DNA of 64,000 nt from Baylisascaris procyonis (Eukaryota; Nematoda; Chromadorea; Rhabditida; Ascarididae), in assembly GCA_037389465.1 (NCBI GenBank), contig JAZARR010000214.1, positions 1 through 64,000 on the forward strand. The letters are read 5' to 3'. A program made the translations under genes and the position numbers. The notes under the pieces were generated by a model. The model did not search any database. It was not told the origin of the DNA and worked only from the letters and a program-made list of their open reading frames with translations. Below are positions 1 through 13,296 of this stretch, piece by piece; within the stretch, counting starts at the first letter, position 1, and each line of letters begins with the position of its first letter.

Positions 1-2700
1 ATGAATATGCTGCCTTGCCCATTGTTCCATATCAGTGATGTACGCTTTCCATGTGCATAAGTGAATGCAGCACAAACAAAGTTTTGATCACGTGAAAGTG
101 ATAAAGAAGTCGGAGCCCACAGGGCAGTATCTTTGCTGTAGAAATAAGTTTTGATGAATTAATATGCTCTCCGAAGAGTCGAAAGACAACGCTGTACAAA
201 TGTGGCGCACATCATGGACGTGTAACAATAGGATGCCTGCACAGTAGCAATATAGACTGAAGTATTGTGTGCAGGTAGAGAGAGGATCGCCAGAGCGGTT
301 AGGAGACTCGTTGGCGAGGGGTTTGTCGGTGCGGGAACACCAGTGACAGGGAGGAGAAAAATTCGCGGAATAGCTTTTCGACGTGGACTCCGCACTACAC
401 AAGGTGGAAAGCTGTGCAGCATGTTTTAACTTCATTAGATTCAGAACTTATTTTCTAAAGGTTCCTTAAAAGGATATTTTTACCCCACGCAGCCCTTAGT
501 TTTTTTTTTATGGGGGGGAGAAAAAAAGGAAGGAACTAAATAGAAGAGCGAAAGAGCGAGAAAAAGTGAAGGGAGAGGGAAGGAAGAAAAATAACCTTTA
601 TAATAACCCAAAATGTAACTTGAAAGCTCATTTACATCAATGCCTTCTGAGTCATGAAGGCTTTTCAAAGCGTTGAAAATATGTTATGCCTATTTTTAAA
701 AACTAGAATATATTATCACAAAAAATGTAATCGTTTATGTTGACAGCATTTATTCACGTAGAGAGCATAAAGAAGAAAAGAAGAATAAATTTGAAAAAAG
801 GAACGATTGAAATAAATCAAAGAGAGAAACCTAACAACAACAAAAAGAACAAAATAAAAATTTTAAACAAAGAAACATGAAAATAATATAGGGAACAAAA
901 TAAAAATTAAGCCAAAAAGTGCGAAAACAATAGAATGGACAAAATTGGTATATATTTAATAATCGAGAAACTATTTCACTGAACATAGAGAATAGAGATT
1001 TAAAAAGGAAAGAAATAAAAGACAGAAAGAATCATCTAAAGAAAGATGAAGTAATTAAGGCAAGCATAACTATTTTATAAAAGAAAAGTATAGTATGGAA
1101 TAGAATAATAAATGAAATCGACGATTGACAATGTTTCTAATAGCTGATATCAATAGCATCACTAAGTAACAGTGTATGAGTGATTATGTGTTTTTGGTAA
1201 TTTCACTTTGTACGAATGAAAACTATTTTCAATGAAAATTTGAAAGTTCTGATTTGCGTCAAAGAATGGTACCCTAAATATATAACACTTGAAAGCTTGA
1301 TAATTTTTATATAATAAAAAATTTGCATGAAATTTGCAGAATGATTTTTTTTCTTTGCACAATTTATTGAATGCAATTAAAGAGAATCTCCAATTAAGGT
1401 TTCCTATGAGCGGGAAAACAGCTTAAGAAAAAAACGCTTCAAGCCGGCGAAACTTGTTGCTGTATCATTCTTAGCGAGAGTTAATCATTGCAGGCGGCTG
1501 TTCTGAAGAGGGAAATTTGTCGAAATACATTTCATATCATTTGCGATGATGTTTCTCCTTATCTGTTAGCCTTCGTCGACTTACCCGCAAAATGAAGTGA
1601 ACTGTTGGAAAGCAATTGTGTAAGACATTCGCAAACTGAAAGTTTTTTTCGTACGTTGATAATGCAAATACACATTTGATCTTGCCTATTGCATTTATAT
1701 ATTAATGTCATATGTCGCCGAGAACGAATTCAGCTTGGCCAGAATACCACTGAATCCTTCAACACACTTCTATCGCGTCTGTATCATGTAATTTCCAGAT
1801 CAGAGAGGTGTATCTTGTATCGGGGGACATTTGCTGCGGAGGGAGAGGGGAAGGGGTGAGGGATACTGGATTATTTCATTTGTCCGATGTAATTTAATCG
1901 AAACCATTAAATCGATGCATTTATCTAGTTCCAATCCCTGCGACTAACATTGCTGATGACAACGGCAAAGAAAATGATTTTTCGTATCCCAGGTAACATG
2001 GATAAGAGTTTATATGCAGGTTAAGTGCTTAGTCAACTGCAATCTTTTGAAATTGTAGTTGACGTTTTGTTTCATAATGTCATTCTATTTTTCATAATAT
2101 TCTTTTGTATCACTCATATTTCGGGACAATAAACCAATTGTGATGTAAAAATGTTTGAAATTAATCATTTCTAAGAACGAAATGAAAGATGTTAAAAAAT
2201 TATAAAATAGAAATTTTTAGGGCAGAAGAAATTTTTAAGAAAAACATTTTTTAGCTATTGGAAAGATCCCATTTCTATAGCGCATAATGGGATCGAAACA
2301 GATATTGGTATTTCGTATAGACAAACTAGAGCATAGAGTACAACATTTTACTCAATGTTAATGCTATCGATCGGCCTTTATATCATCTGATGACGGTTTA
2401 AAGCGGAAACAATGAGTAAAGTGTTTCCTTCTGTTTTCAGATTTGTCTGCACAAAATATCATCTATAAATTAACTTTTAATAAAAGATGTGCGACTGATT
2501 ACATCGAAATTCATTCACGATCGGTTACTGAGAATGTTTCGACATTTAAATCACTGAGTATTTGCACTTCAAAAACTCCCTTATAACGTTGAAATGCTGA
2601 CAAATTATTGAACCATTAAGTCTTATATTTCCTAGTCGCATAAGTGATCTAATCATCAAAACTCATCGATCGCTATTATGGGAAAATAGCAAGCTAGAAG

Positions 2701-2756
2701 GGTCCTAGTTCGAGCTCTAGTTCATCGCTCTAGCTCGAGCTCTAGTTCATGCTCCC
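2701..2756. repeat. Local repeat built on GAGCTCTAGTTCA
   Basis: The words gagctctagttcat and ctagctcgagctctag recur within about 50 bases and are partly self-complementary (gagctc, ctcgag). It looks like a short degenerate tandem or palindromic repeat. I see no function. Confidence 0.5.
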
Positions 2757-2960
2757 AATGATGTGTGAAATATGATGCCTCTCACAAGCGTATTAATCAA
2801 CGATCATGTGCACGCACTTGTCACTCAACGCTTCTTCTTTTTCTTTTTTTTCAAATCATACGTTTTTCCAATTTCGTAAACAACAATTTTTCGGTTTCTT
2901 CCAATGCACTTTCTTTCACACTGACGTTTGTTTATAAATATGGTAGCAAGAAGATACTAT

Positions 2961-3013
2961 AACGAAGAGAAAGGGAGAGGAAGAGGGAGAGGGAGAGAGA
3001 AAGAGAGAGACGT
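2961..3013. repeat. Purine-rich GA simple repeat
   Basis: An almost pure purine tract of GAGAGG/GAAAGAG-type words on the + strand. It is low-complexity sequence with no coding signal. Confidence 0.7.
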
Positions 3014-5752
3014 TTTGTGATATCAATCAAAAGCATTAAACCCACGTCAATTGAGCATCCTAAAACGAATAATGAAACACGTTGCAAACGTTGCAATAAT
3101 TCAAAACGAATGCAATAAACTTGAATGTGGGAGTGTCACAATTAAATGAGAGTATCGTTTAGAATGAGTGAGTATCGCATTGCAATGCGTCAACATCCCC
3201 TTCACTTAACTCACCTCTATCCCTCCCTCATTCGCTGTCACAACCTATCGCTTGGTCTTGTTGCGTGGATCTACCTTCAATTGGTTTATAGAGCATTTCT
3301 ATAGGGTTTTCATACTTAAGCGTACTTTGGTAACACTTGTGAAGTGTGGTGAAATACGTATAGCTCAATAACGTCGTGAACTGCACTAAGACAGATGTAA
3401 TGAAGTAATTATTGTGACTTGTGATTAACAATCTTCAAATTGCGTTCATATCATAGATTGGTTTCTTTAGCTGGCTTATATTATATTCAGTGTTCGAGAA
3501 AGTCGATCAAAGATCACAAAAGAGTTGAAGTTGTCTTATTATTGATTTTTTTGCAACATTTGTGCGTTCGTTTGTTCCATTGGGAATGAAGAAAAAGATT
3601 AAATCTGTACCTTAGCAGTTCGAATGTATTTCTTCACTTCTTTGGAAGTTTCATTGAAAGTTCACTGCATCCTCAGTTGAGATGCGCTTTTTTGCTACAA
3701 TCGATGAGGTTTTCTCCCACCCTCCGTCTCTCTCACTTTCATTGATCTTTGCCAGTGTATATTTACAGGTGTATTTGCACGTAAGCCTTTGTGAGTGCCT
3801 GTTGAGAAGTAGAGTGCATAAGCCGGTCGGTTTCCTTCTTATTAACCTTATAAAGCTTTATCCGCTCATCTGCAACTTTGATGGTTTATTTGACATTCCA
3901 CTCGTCATCTTCTCTATAAATAGATCGATGAATCCTTTCAATAAATTCCACTCGTGCTGAATGAAATATTCAGGTAGGACGCTTTATATATCAAGACAAA
4001 AGTGGCACAAAGCAACTGAATTTTCATATGAAAGTCCGAATACTCTTTAAGAAATGAAACATTCATGTATTCATAATTAAGAAGGAGGCAAGTGACTATA
4101 TTAAAAAAAGTACAAAGTATAGGAAAAAGTCATTTCAAAGTATAATGTTATTCGGATTGGACAACGAGGGCATTATCTTATTGAAGAATGACATTCGCAA
4201 AAAGTACGGCTGCAGTGATATTCTGCTACCTGTGATTTGAATATTGCGAGTTTGCCATGGGTTAAATATGGTTCGGACGTCGGCTGAGACTGCAAAGATA
4301 TGGGAGAGTTCTGCATCCGTTTTGCTCTTTTTTTTACTCCGTTTCCAGTGCTTCTTCGAAAAAAACTATGTAGAACCATTTGTTTGTTCCATATTCGAGC
4401 CGGTCTAACTATCCTCCCATTTATTAATCAAAAAACCATCTAGAATTTCGCATTACGCCCTCATACAACACTGAATTATTTGAATGTTGATCGCCATCTT
4501 TTTCTATGCGTCTGTTGATTGTGGCGGGAACAAACGACATCATAAAAGGGCCGTATGGAGGTGTGTTAAATGTGTTAAATCGATTTGGGTATCGGCTCTC
4601 TAATCGAAGCGATAGCGTCCGATTGAGTAGTGAGAAAGCGGACTCAGTCTGAACTCGGAAACTTTTGAATATTAAGAAATACGAATATAGCCATGAAGAT
4701 CGAGCCTCAAAAAGTTTATTGCTTATAACAGTGTAGGTGCAGTTGTATTTATTGAAAAGAGCTGCTTTTTATTTCGAATGCGGAAAATTCGATAGGCAGT
4801 TTTAGAGGACTCTGATAAAGTGAGGCTGAGTCAAGCTGGGAAACGAGCTGGCAGCGTAGAGCTATCTGTTTATCAGCGTATGATCTGGTGTCAGACCATC
4901 ACTAGAGTGGAAAGTACCTTCTTTGCCGATTCAATTCAACCGCTAAAAAGTTCTTTTTGTATCACTTCTGCTGGGTAATGTAGACTGCGGTTCCTTGTTT
5001 AGCACCGACGATATCGTTATACCTTTGTTCCCCCTTCCCCCACCTCCCATAAAAAACTTACCAAAGATTCAGAAAAGTTTTGCTTGTGTTGACGGTGCTG
5101 TTGCGGCGATTCGCAACGAGGGAAACTCCCTTACCTTTATCAGGTGTTCCTCTTATGCGAGACTATCTCGAAATTGTTTCCCCACAATGTGCTATGCTCG
5201 TACTCATTCATCAGACAAACGCATCAAAGTATTCGTGTAGGTGTTAATGTCTCGTTGAAACATTTATAAGTATTCCATTTATTATCTTTACAATAACAAC
5301 TTTAATGATATAACACCTGAGCTTCTATATTAACTAATATAAAATAAGACGCTAGGGCATTTTTTAGCACCAATGACCTCCGTTATAATCAGCCAAGTGA
5401 ACGCGCTGACTCACTATGGAGTTGTCGTTCTCGTTCATTGCCATGCATCTCTCTTTTGTCTCTTTCTCTCCGTTCCTGATAGGAAGCGGACAACTGCTTA
5501 TTTGAGTTAGGCACCTCAACCGTTTTATGAAACGAACGCTGGCATAGAATCGCAGAGGCAATCATACTTGGAAGTGATCCACGAATAGTATGAGAGAGGT
5601 GGCTTCAGGAGATGGGAAATTAACGTTTCGCACCTTTTACGTGAACATGCAAAGCAAGAAGCTGTAGCTGTTTCTACAGATGCGTAACACCTGATGTGGC
5701 ATCACTGCATTGCAACACCAACGTAATATGCTTGTTGCTAGCAAAATTATTG

Positions 5753-6386
5753 ATGCTTCGCAATTATGCCGATTCTATAAAGCTCTATGTTCATAACCCA
5801 AATTCATGGGTTGAGATAAAACATTGGCATTTTTTAGCCATTTTGTTTAGCGTGGCAAATTTGGTGTACGCTGACCCGACTCCGGTTGCGTCCGGAGTTG
5901 GGCTTAATCCGGATCAGCGAAAATCAAATGTGGGTGATCGAGCATATTCGACCAGGTAAAAATTCAAAATTTAAAACACTCTTCACAACTCTGCGCTAAT
6001 ATTGTGTACTATGAACGTGGCTTTAATGCTAACAGGTCAAAATGCGGTGGTATTTGCATAATGCGATCTATAGACCGCTTTCGCACGACGCAGCTTACAA
6101 GAAATTTATAATCCATGTAAGCAAAAATGCGAATATCAAAGAGAGGTTTGGAGGGTGTATTCCCACTTGAAACAACCTGCTTCTATCTTTCCATCTTAGT
6201 AGATTCATTTCTTGTCACAATTCCGCATATCAACACCAAAAGCCACTCACTACGATTCACGACCCTCGTCTTCCAATTGAACACATCGCCCGAGAGATGA
6301 TCATGCCCATATCGGCTAACCGATTGCAATCACCTTCCAGTCCGGAGAGGATTCGATGTCGACTGCACGGCTGTGAAGTAGTGTGA
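5753..6386 (+). CDS. Possible small secreted protein, two exons, unrecognised
   Basis: Exon 1 (5753-5955) ends with AG|gtaaaa. Exon 2 (6200-6386) follows a good acceptor, ccatcttag, and the phases match (2 bases + 1 base), giving about 129 residues. Residues 27-40 are hydrophobic and end in LVYA before DPTP, which looks like a signal peptidase site. The mature part has basic pairs and single basic residues and ends RCRLHGCEVV with two nearby Cys. The 40-residue N-terminus is long for a signal peptide, so the real start may lie in an upstream exon joined at an acceptor near 5834 or 5849. An alternative acceptor at 6036 also keeps the frame and gives a shorter end with Cys-Gly-Gly-Ile-Cys. I recognise no family; a peptide precursor is possible but not shown. 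Confidence 0.35.
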
Positions 6387-6695
6387 CGCATTTGGGAACC
6401 AAATGGCCCATCCCAGGCAGCATCTAACGGCTAAAGGGTATGAAACTGCCAGAAGGAATAACAAATGCACTTTTGCCAATTGCTGTTATGTGTTAAAGTA
6501 TATTCCTTTTGCCCCAGGGGTAAACAGTTGTGCTAGTACGGTATAACCCGATGTAGTTTTAGCGAAGCATTTGAACTATTTTTAATGCGCGTCCTCAACA
6601 AGATGCAAAACGATGTAATTTTAGCGCGCACTAATAAAAAACAGAATCAGCTTTAGCCAGGCAGAGATATGTTGATAGAGTTTTTGCGAACAAAT

Positions 6696-6752
6696 GGGAA
6701 AGCGCGCCAGGTGTGCTGAAACGATATGCGCTTTTTACTATCCGCCTAGCTA
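6696..6752. repeat. Dispersed repeat copy 1
   Basis: Shares the word ggaaagcgcgccag, then gatatgcgctt about 12-13 bases later, and then a similar pyrimidine-rich stretch with the copy at 8137. The conserved order of words marks a shared, diverged element. Family unknown. Confidence 0.5.
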
Positions 6753-8136
6753 TATCGAAGAGAAAATACTCACTGAAAATTCTCTGAGCGATTAATCAAC
6801 ATATAACTCCCCGAGATAACAATTTTTTTGCTCACGCGACTAGTTACGGAACAAATTTGCATATGTAAATTTCACTGTATATCTTTATGTTAACAAACAC
6901 TGCGGATATGCAAATATACATCGGAAATACGCTTTCTTAGATTCAATTTCACGAATCATCTGCATACTGCCCTATATAAAAAAATGCATGATGTATTAGG
7001 TTTGCCGAATGGTTTTCACGCTGAAATGTAGTGCATGCAACAATTGCAATAATGCGGAGGTGCTTATGATACACCGTAGAAATGTCCTAAAGCTCTTAGT
7101 GACATCTGCTTGAATGTGATGGGATAATTTCTTCGAGTGGAACTTCCCAATGACGTCGATAGTGTTCCCAAAAGCATTGCTTTATTGTTGCGTAGTAGAT
7201 TTATTGTTTTTATTCACATAAATTATGGGATATAAATGGCTCGTGCTACATGTAGAAATGCTATCTATTATTGAACATGATTCAGGTCTGGAGAGAGAGA
7301 GCGATCGAATTTAAGTTCGAATTAGACTCCTTGCTGAATGTACTTGGGATAGGCAATGTAATTTATACAGTTAGCTAATCTAGCTACAAATCTATATTTA
7401 CAATGAAATATTATATCTAAAATATGAGATTTAAAAATTAATAATAGAGAGAAAAATTGAAAAGAAGTGAAGGGATGAGATTGCATTTGCAGTATGAAGG
7501 TGCATTAATGTCGAGTTGAGTGATGCGTTGTTGGTGAAGTGTGTTTGATCTTTGAACGTTGAATTGCAAGTGCTTCGTCTTTGAATTCACGTTCCACTAA
7601 CATTCGACTCACTGCAACGTTGCTTCCTAATTCTCCTGCTCACCATGTTCACCGCTTGTGGATTCATATATTGTTTTATGCATAAACGCGGTGAGGACAG
7701 CATCCACGGAATCAACTCATCACACCAGGTTCATAATGTCTTTTTATATTGCATATAGCGATTATCCAATATCCGTGAAGAAATGATGGAAATTATGAAA
7801 ACCTCTCCCATATCCCATCCCTTTCCCTCCTCCTCGCCCTCCTTGTCAACCCTTTCCACCTCTATCAACATTCACAAGCGTCCAAAAATATGCAGGTGAA
7901 AATTTCGCAGTCATCTGAAGAGGCTTTAATCTCATTAGCATTTAGCTGCTTGCATGTGCTTTGATTTCTATACGATTTTGTAGATTTATATTCCCAAGGC
8001 ATATATATTTATATGCTTAGGTGTCTATCGGTCCAGCAGCTTATGGAATTGTAGATATTTAATGAGTGGAAAACATTTGCTTGATACTTCAGCCGATCGC
8101 ATTTTCTTTGGCAATGATCGGGTTTTGAAATAATTT

Positions 8137-8200
8137 GGAAAGCGCGCCAGAGGAGATGGCAAGATATGCGCTTCTGCATTCTGCTCATTTAGCTGGGCAG
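8137..8200. repeat. Dispersed repeat copy 2
   Basis: Second copy in the same orientation as the one at 6696: ggaaagcgcgccag, a short variable spacer, agatatgcgctt, then a diverged right part ending in tagctggg. Confidence 0.5.
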
Positions 8201-10576
8201 TTGCATAAATTTCGAGAAGTAATAAGTAAGCGAAACGATGCCACGTTTATTCGATTCGACCGTTCATATCGATAGGTCGGTTTTCTTGCAACTCCGATCG
8301 GTTAGAAATGCATTCATTGTTTTTTCTTCTTCTTCAAATGTCTGCAAGTTTTTTTCGGAAATGATTGATGAACACGTATCAGGGTATGGGGGGTCTCACT
8401 ATAACGCACATTAAAGCCAGCAAAGTTTTCAAATGTAACTTTACTGCTTCATGAATTAAAAAGTGCCATGCAGACAGACATATGCATTATCATACAACTA
8501 TGACTTTCAAAAACAAGTTTATAAAGGTATACAAAAACGAATGTTCTTCTAAAAAATTGTATGAGTGGCGTGGTTAGTCAATAGGCAAGAAGATGCTTCT
8601 CACGGATTTTATCTATTTGTTCAATAAGTTTCAAAAATTTGGTTGCAAAGCTAAATGCGATGCAAAAGCTTTTATCCTGCCAGCTGTTGTGTTACTTACT
8701 ATCTCTTCAAATGATGTGTTATTGACGAATTTTTTAATCCGAGATTTCGATTTATTTGTCATAAGGAAACTCTGGCCAGAAGATTGCTTTGAGAAGAGAT
8801 TAGGAATTCATTTGATCGTGATTAAGAAGAAAGACTCATCTGATCTCTTTTGTTACATTCAGTAGACCTTCTAAGTTTAAAATAATCCCTGTTGAGATGG
8901 GATTGTTTTTGTTTCAGAGAGTTTGATAAGGTAGCAATATTTTGCAACGTTTCAAATATGTGAAATGAGGTCATAATTCGAGTTTCAAGACGAAACGAGT
9001 GCTTATTAATGGGAGAGTGAGCTGTTTCATTGAGTCATTTTTCACCTATAAGTTTAGAGGATGAACCTTTATTGAATTATGGAAAGAGAGGGAATTTTAA
9101 ATACTTTTTATGAGATGCAAATTCCGTATATAAGTTTGTTTTTCGAATGTATATAATAGGATTCGAACGAAGAAGGGGCAAGGTAGATGAGTGAAACATT
9201 ATGAGAGGAATAGATGAAACGAGGGAGGGAAGTGTGCTAGTTTCAGGCCAACATCGTAAAGGAATGTTGTTGATGATTTAGACCAATCAGTATGATCTAT
9301 TGAGTTGTTATGTGTGGTAATATTGATCTCATTGCATATATTTCATAACATTCTTGATTGATTTTATGAATGTTTCTAATAGCAATGTTCATTGATCGTT
9401 TTAAAGCTTTTTCGTTGATGTTTTATTGTTTAAAACCTTTGTGAAATTTGAATATTACTTTAAAAAAGATTCGAGCTTATTTCAAGAAATAAATCAAACT
9501 CGTTTCAAAAAATAATCCCGTGAAAGTGGAAGAAATAAGATGGAATGAAAGGTTTGGTGCACTATGTTAGAACTTGATATGTTTCCTTATGGAGAGGCAT
9601 GTTCTCTTTATAGAACATTATTTTTGCAAAACACTATCAATTTTTACATTTGCAAAACACATTCTCGCAACGTTATCTATATGAGCATGTACGTATAACC
9701 AGTAGTTTCATATTATAGAGATCACATCGTATATCAATATTCGGCTTAACCTATCCACTGAAAAGAATTGCAGAGAACGATAACCAAAAGCTAGCTGATC
9801 GGATTTTCTTGTTAAACCCATAAAATACCAAAAAAATGCCTCATTTATGAAGATTTTTGTGTGAGCATTCGAAGCGTGATTGTTGCCGAGATTTTATTTT
9901 TTAGTGATTGATGACATATCGTTTATTGCTCTGCAATAAGTGTATATTGGGCTTATTCTTCAGGCATATTTCTCTTATATACCATAATGGTAACATGTCT
10001 GTCTGTGTGTATGTATGAATGTTTGTTTATTGCCGTTTTCTATTGTTTCAATATTTGATCCATTGAAAATAAGGCTATGAAATTCAATAGGCATAGTCCA
10101 CACCACTGATTAATGACGTATTCGAACTTCGTCAAATTGGTCACTTTTGATTCATTCATATTTGTTGCTGATGTAAAAATTTGTTTGTCAATTTTGTTCC
10201 GATCATATGCGATGCGAGCAAAAATCGACTTCTCTTAGAATTAGTGATGTAATCGATGGGTTTCATATGACGGTGAATTATTTGGCATTTTATAATTTAT
10301 TTTTTAATGTTTCCTCAACCGGTTGGTATGATTCGGTGCAACGTAAGAATACATATTTTTTAATTTCGATTTATTAAATATAATATTCTAGAATCGCTAT
10401 ATTATGAGATGCGTTGCTATTGCTACTTGCTTGCTATCAGTGAAGATATGTTGGGGGATTCGTCGAGGAATGCTGTTGCTGAGTGAAGTGCATTCGCATC
10501 ATGTGGATCGATTCTCAATGGGAGCAAGGCGGGGCGCATTTGTACTTTATAATGGTCTATTTTTAGCAATATCGCT

Positions 10577-10604
10577 CATTTTCGTTTTGCAGGCTTACGC
10601 CTCG
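10577..10604 (+). promoter_or_regulatory. Splice acceptor and short leader before the IRS start codon
   Basis: The T-rich stretch ending ttcgttttgcag (AG at 10591-10592) is followed by only 12 bases before ATG at 10605. In nematodes an acceptor this close to the start codon often receives a trans-spliced leader, but a cis-spliced 5' exon is equally possible. The frame stays open upstream through the acceptor, so the ATG at 10605 was chosen because of this splice site and because the PH domain begins just after it. Confidence 0.5.
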
Positions 10605-13296
10605 ATGGCGGGTGTAATCGAAACAAAATTGAATGGTATCGCTAAAGCGGGTCTCGTCACTGGCGGGTTCTACCCTTTGGTACGCCACTTTCATGTTTAT
10701 TTTCTATAGAAATTCTCATTCGTAATTTTTAAAAAGATTTTACAATATTTGCAATTTTCTTATTTCGCAGTATTTGTTTGCAATTCTACATTGTAGATTT
10801 AGTTAATACCCGAGAGTTCTTGAATACTTGACTAAGGATGAGAAGTAGATGAGAAGTAAAATGAAAACTTCCTAGATATATGAGATCCCTCTATCCGTCG
10901 GGTGCCTAGTTATCCTTCAGCTGTACAATTACTATGGTAGTCTAAATGTTTGCAGAGCGAACTTAAGTGGATTGACATTCGTCAATACTGAGTGCTTATC
11001 GTATGCGTTAAGCTCATTGTTAATCAAAGATTGCTTACGTCGAAATGTTTTTAAAAAATGATTTTTTTCATCGCTTTTCTTGTACTGGCTACGTCAAGCT
11101 TTTTTTTTTTGCTTTTACTCCTTATTCATTCTCGACCAATCGATTTATTAGCTGCTTTTGTTATTGCTTTTTTATCGAGTGGTCAAATGAAGGCATTTGA
11201 ATTTCTTAAAACAATTTATTCCGGCTGACAAGGCATAACTAGGAGATGCCTGAATTAAGTGGGAAAGGGGGCGGGACGTCATAGATCTTTGTAGATAATC
11301 GTGTTCGTGAAGATTTGAGGCCAGAGGAAAGTGGATTCTTGGAGTCGACCTCCATCTTCCTCGCTCTTTGTTTTTCCCTCCCCCCCCCCCCCGCCACCAC
11401 CCCAGTTCCCCTTTCTGTCTGCCCTCTTTTCGGAGTCTCACTTTAAACCATTTTTTCTACCTCGAGTGCTACCCTTTGTCATCATTTGATGTAACCTAAT
11501 TTCGCATAGTATATAACTGATAAAAGTTTATATTGATGACGTATTTAGAAATCGAAGAAAGTCTATTATGCGGTGCTAAAGGATCGAGTACTTGAATTGT
11601 ACAAATCGGCAAAAGAAGAGAAAAATGGTAAAGAGCCGAAATACCTCTTTGATCTATCTACCGCATTCAACGTTCACATGCATGTAAGTATTATTCTGCA
11701 CTAATATCAACATATTTTGTTGAACAATTGACTGATGATGAATGACCCGTTCTCTGCATTTTTTCCTTTTTTTTTTGACTTTCTGATTTGATATTCTGTT
11801 TTGTTCGTCTATATTTGAGCATCAAAATTTATTTCTTTACTAAAAACAATTGTTGGAATTTCTTCACGATTTTTTCATTTCAGCTATCATTTTTGATATA
11901 CATCATCATAGAGATATTCATAGTTGGGATAAAAGTTGTCGCTAGTTTTGTTCAGCGCCTCAAATTAAAATGAGGCCGATCGGCCAAACGGTTAAGGATC
12001 CCGTCGTTTAGGACATCGTGAAGTTTTTAAAAAAAAAAAAAATGGAGAAACAGCTTTTTTATTGTTGAGTTGAATGTGGTGGTTTATTCATCCCTTTGGG
12101 ACCCAAACAACTTAAACTGCTATGTTTGTAATGATATCTTGATTTACAAGATTCATATCCGTTCCATTTTTAATGTCAGACATCGTTTCTTATGACTTCG
12201 TTATCTCCGTCGAATCAAAATTTAAGAGAAATTATAAAATATATAATTGCCTACTTCTTGCTTCCCTTCTGAAAGTGGTCGTTGAAAGGCATATTCGTAA
12301 GTAGAATTGTGAACTCTCTTCCCCTCTCCCATTCCATCTTTTAGCTAAACATGTTTTCATATCGGGCCGTCATATCACAAAAATTGAGGGTTTGTGATAT
12401 GTTTTGAAAAATAAAAAATTCCCCGCCACTTTATATTGGATGTTATTGTATTAGCATTGCGGATACGCTATGTTCAGTTGTGAATATAACCTCTTTTGTG
12501 GTCTTTTCTTAAAAAGAGAGGGTTGGAGACTATTCCTCATCGTGGAAGTCAATTTATCTTTCAAAAGAAAGATTGTTCTTTATCTTTTGAAATATTCAGA
12601 AGCAAATAATTTTCAAAACGAAGTTTTTCACTCATTCGCGATAAAAATGATCAATTTCTTCATCCCTCTCAAGGTAAATATTGAAACTTTTTTTTTCACT
12701 TTGCAAAGAGCGAATCTTTTCTTCGATGATCAGTGAGTGGAGTTTTCGTTTAGCCGACAAGGGAAGCTGAAATTTATAAAGGTATTCCTGGAAGTTTCAA
12801 TTTTTATAATTATGACTTTTAACATGTCAGTTTTTAAGATAAAACGAATGGATATTTCAAGTTTGAATGCCAGTATTTTAACAGCAGCCGAAATTCATCC
12901 GCCTTATTTTGGAGCTGATTTAAATATTCGGCGATGCTATCGAATGAGCAGCGACTTTTTTGAACTTTGACCGCTAAGATTGACTAATTTGTCTCTGAGG
13001 ACAGTATACAATCAAAGTAATCCTTTCCGGTTACATTGTGGTGAGCAGAAGAACATTTCTAGGGGCGATGTATGATAGGCAATCGTTTTTATGTAGCAGT
13101 TGTTGCTGTCTTTTTTCAGTATGAGTGTACACTGAAAGAGTGCCTATCGGTGATGCTACCGGATGAAACGTTCTTCATGCGGCCTGATTCGGCGGAAACC
13201 GATTTAGACGATTGGTTCGCACAGCTGGTTGACAAAGCGCGTCAAGCGCGTGCTACTCTTTTGGGACGACCTGTCTTCAGGGAGGAATATTTTGAG
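10605..13296 (+). CDS. ist-1: IRS-like gene exons 1-3: PH domain
   Basis: Exon 1 encodes MAGVIETKLN and the first strand (AGLVTGGFYPL). Exon 2 encodes the second strand KSKKVYYAVLKDRVLELY followed by a charged loop. Exon 3 encodes the last strands and the C-terminal helix DLDDWFAQLVDKARQ, which carries the near-invariant PH-domain Trp (residue 102). Joins are phase 0 at gtacgc/ttag and gtaagt/ttttttcag. In IRS proteins this domain binds phosphoinositides or acidic partners at the membrane. The two introns hold several AT-rich open frames (such as 12470-12970) that I read as chance. Confidence 0.88.

Larger units (their letters stand above)
1..5752. other. Intergenic, no supported gene
   Basis: AT-rich DNA with only short open frames on both strands, none with homology I recognise or a convincing chain of splice sites. 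It contains a purine-rich stretch and a short local repeat, listed separately. An unrecognised exon of a flanking gene could be hidden here. Confidence 0.5.
6387..10592. other. Intergenic region upstream of the IRS-like gene
   Basis: AT-rich, with no supported gene. It should include the promoter of the IRS-like gene, but I cannot place promoter elements. The only long frame (8593-8865, + strand, 90 codons) lacks splice context and recognisable motifs and is probably chance. Two related copies of a dispersed repeat occur near 6.7 and 8.1 kb. Confidence 0.5.

Noticed and set aside
88..435. 115-codon minus-strand frame at the window start
   Set aside because: Overlaps another frame on the same strand, has no domain-like pattern and no splice context.
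6036..6112. Alternative second exon for the 5.75-kb gene (Cys-Gly-Gly-Ile-Cys)
   Set aside because: Phase fits and the intron would be only 80 bases, but the exon at 6200 is longer and has a better acceptor; kept only as an alternative.
8593..8865. 90-codon + frame between the secreted candidate and the IRS-like gene
   Set aside because: Composition follows the AT-rich background; no motif, partner exon or acceptor.
11970..12020. tRNA-like words (ggccaaacggttaaggatccc)
   Set aside because: No B box or acceptor stem pairing within tRNA length.
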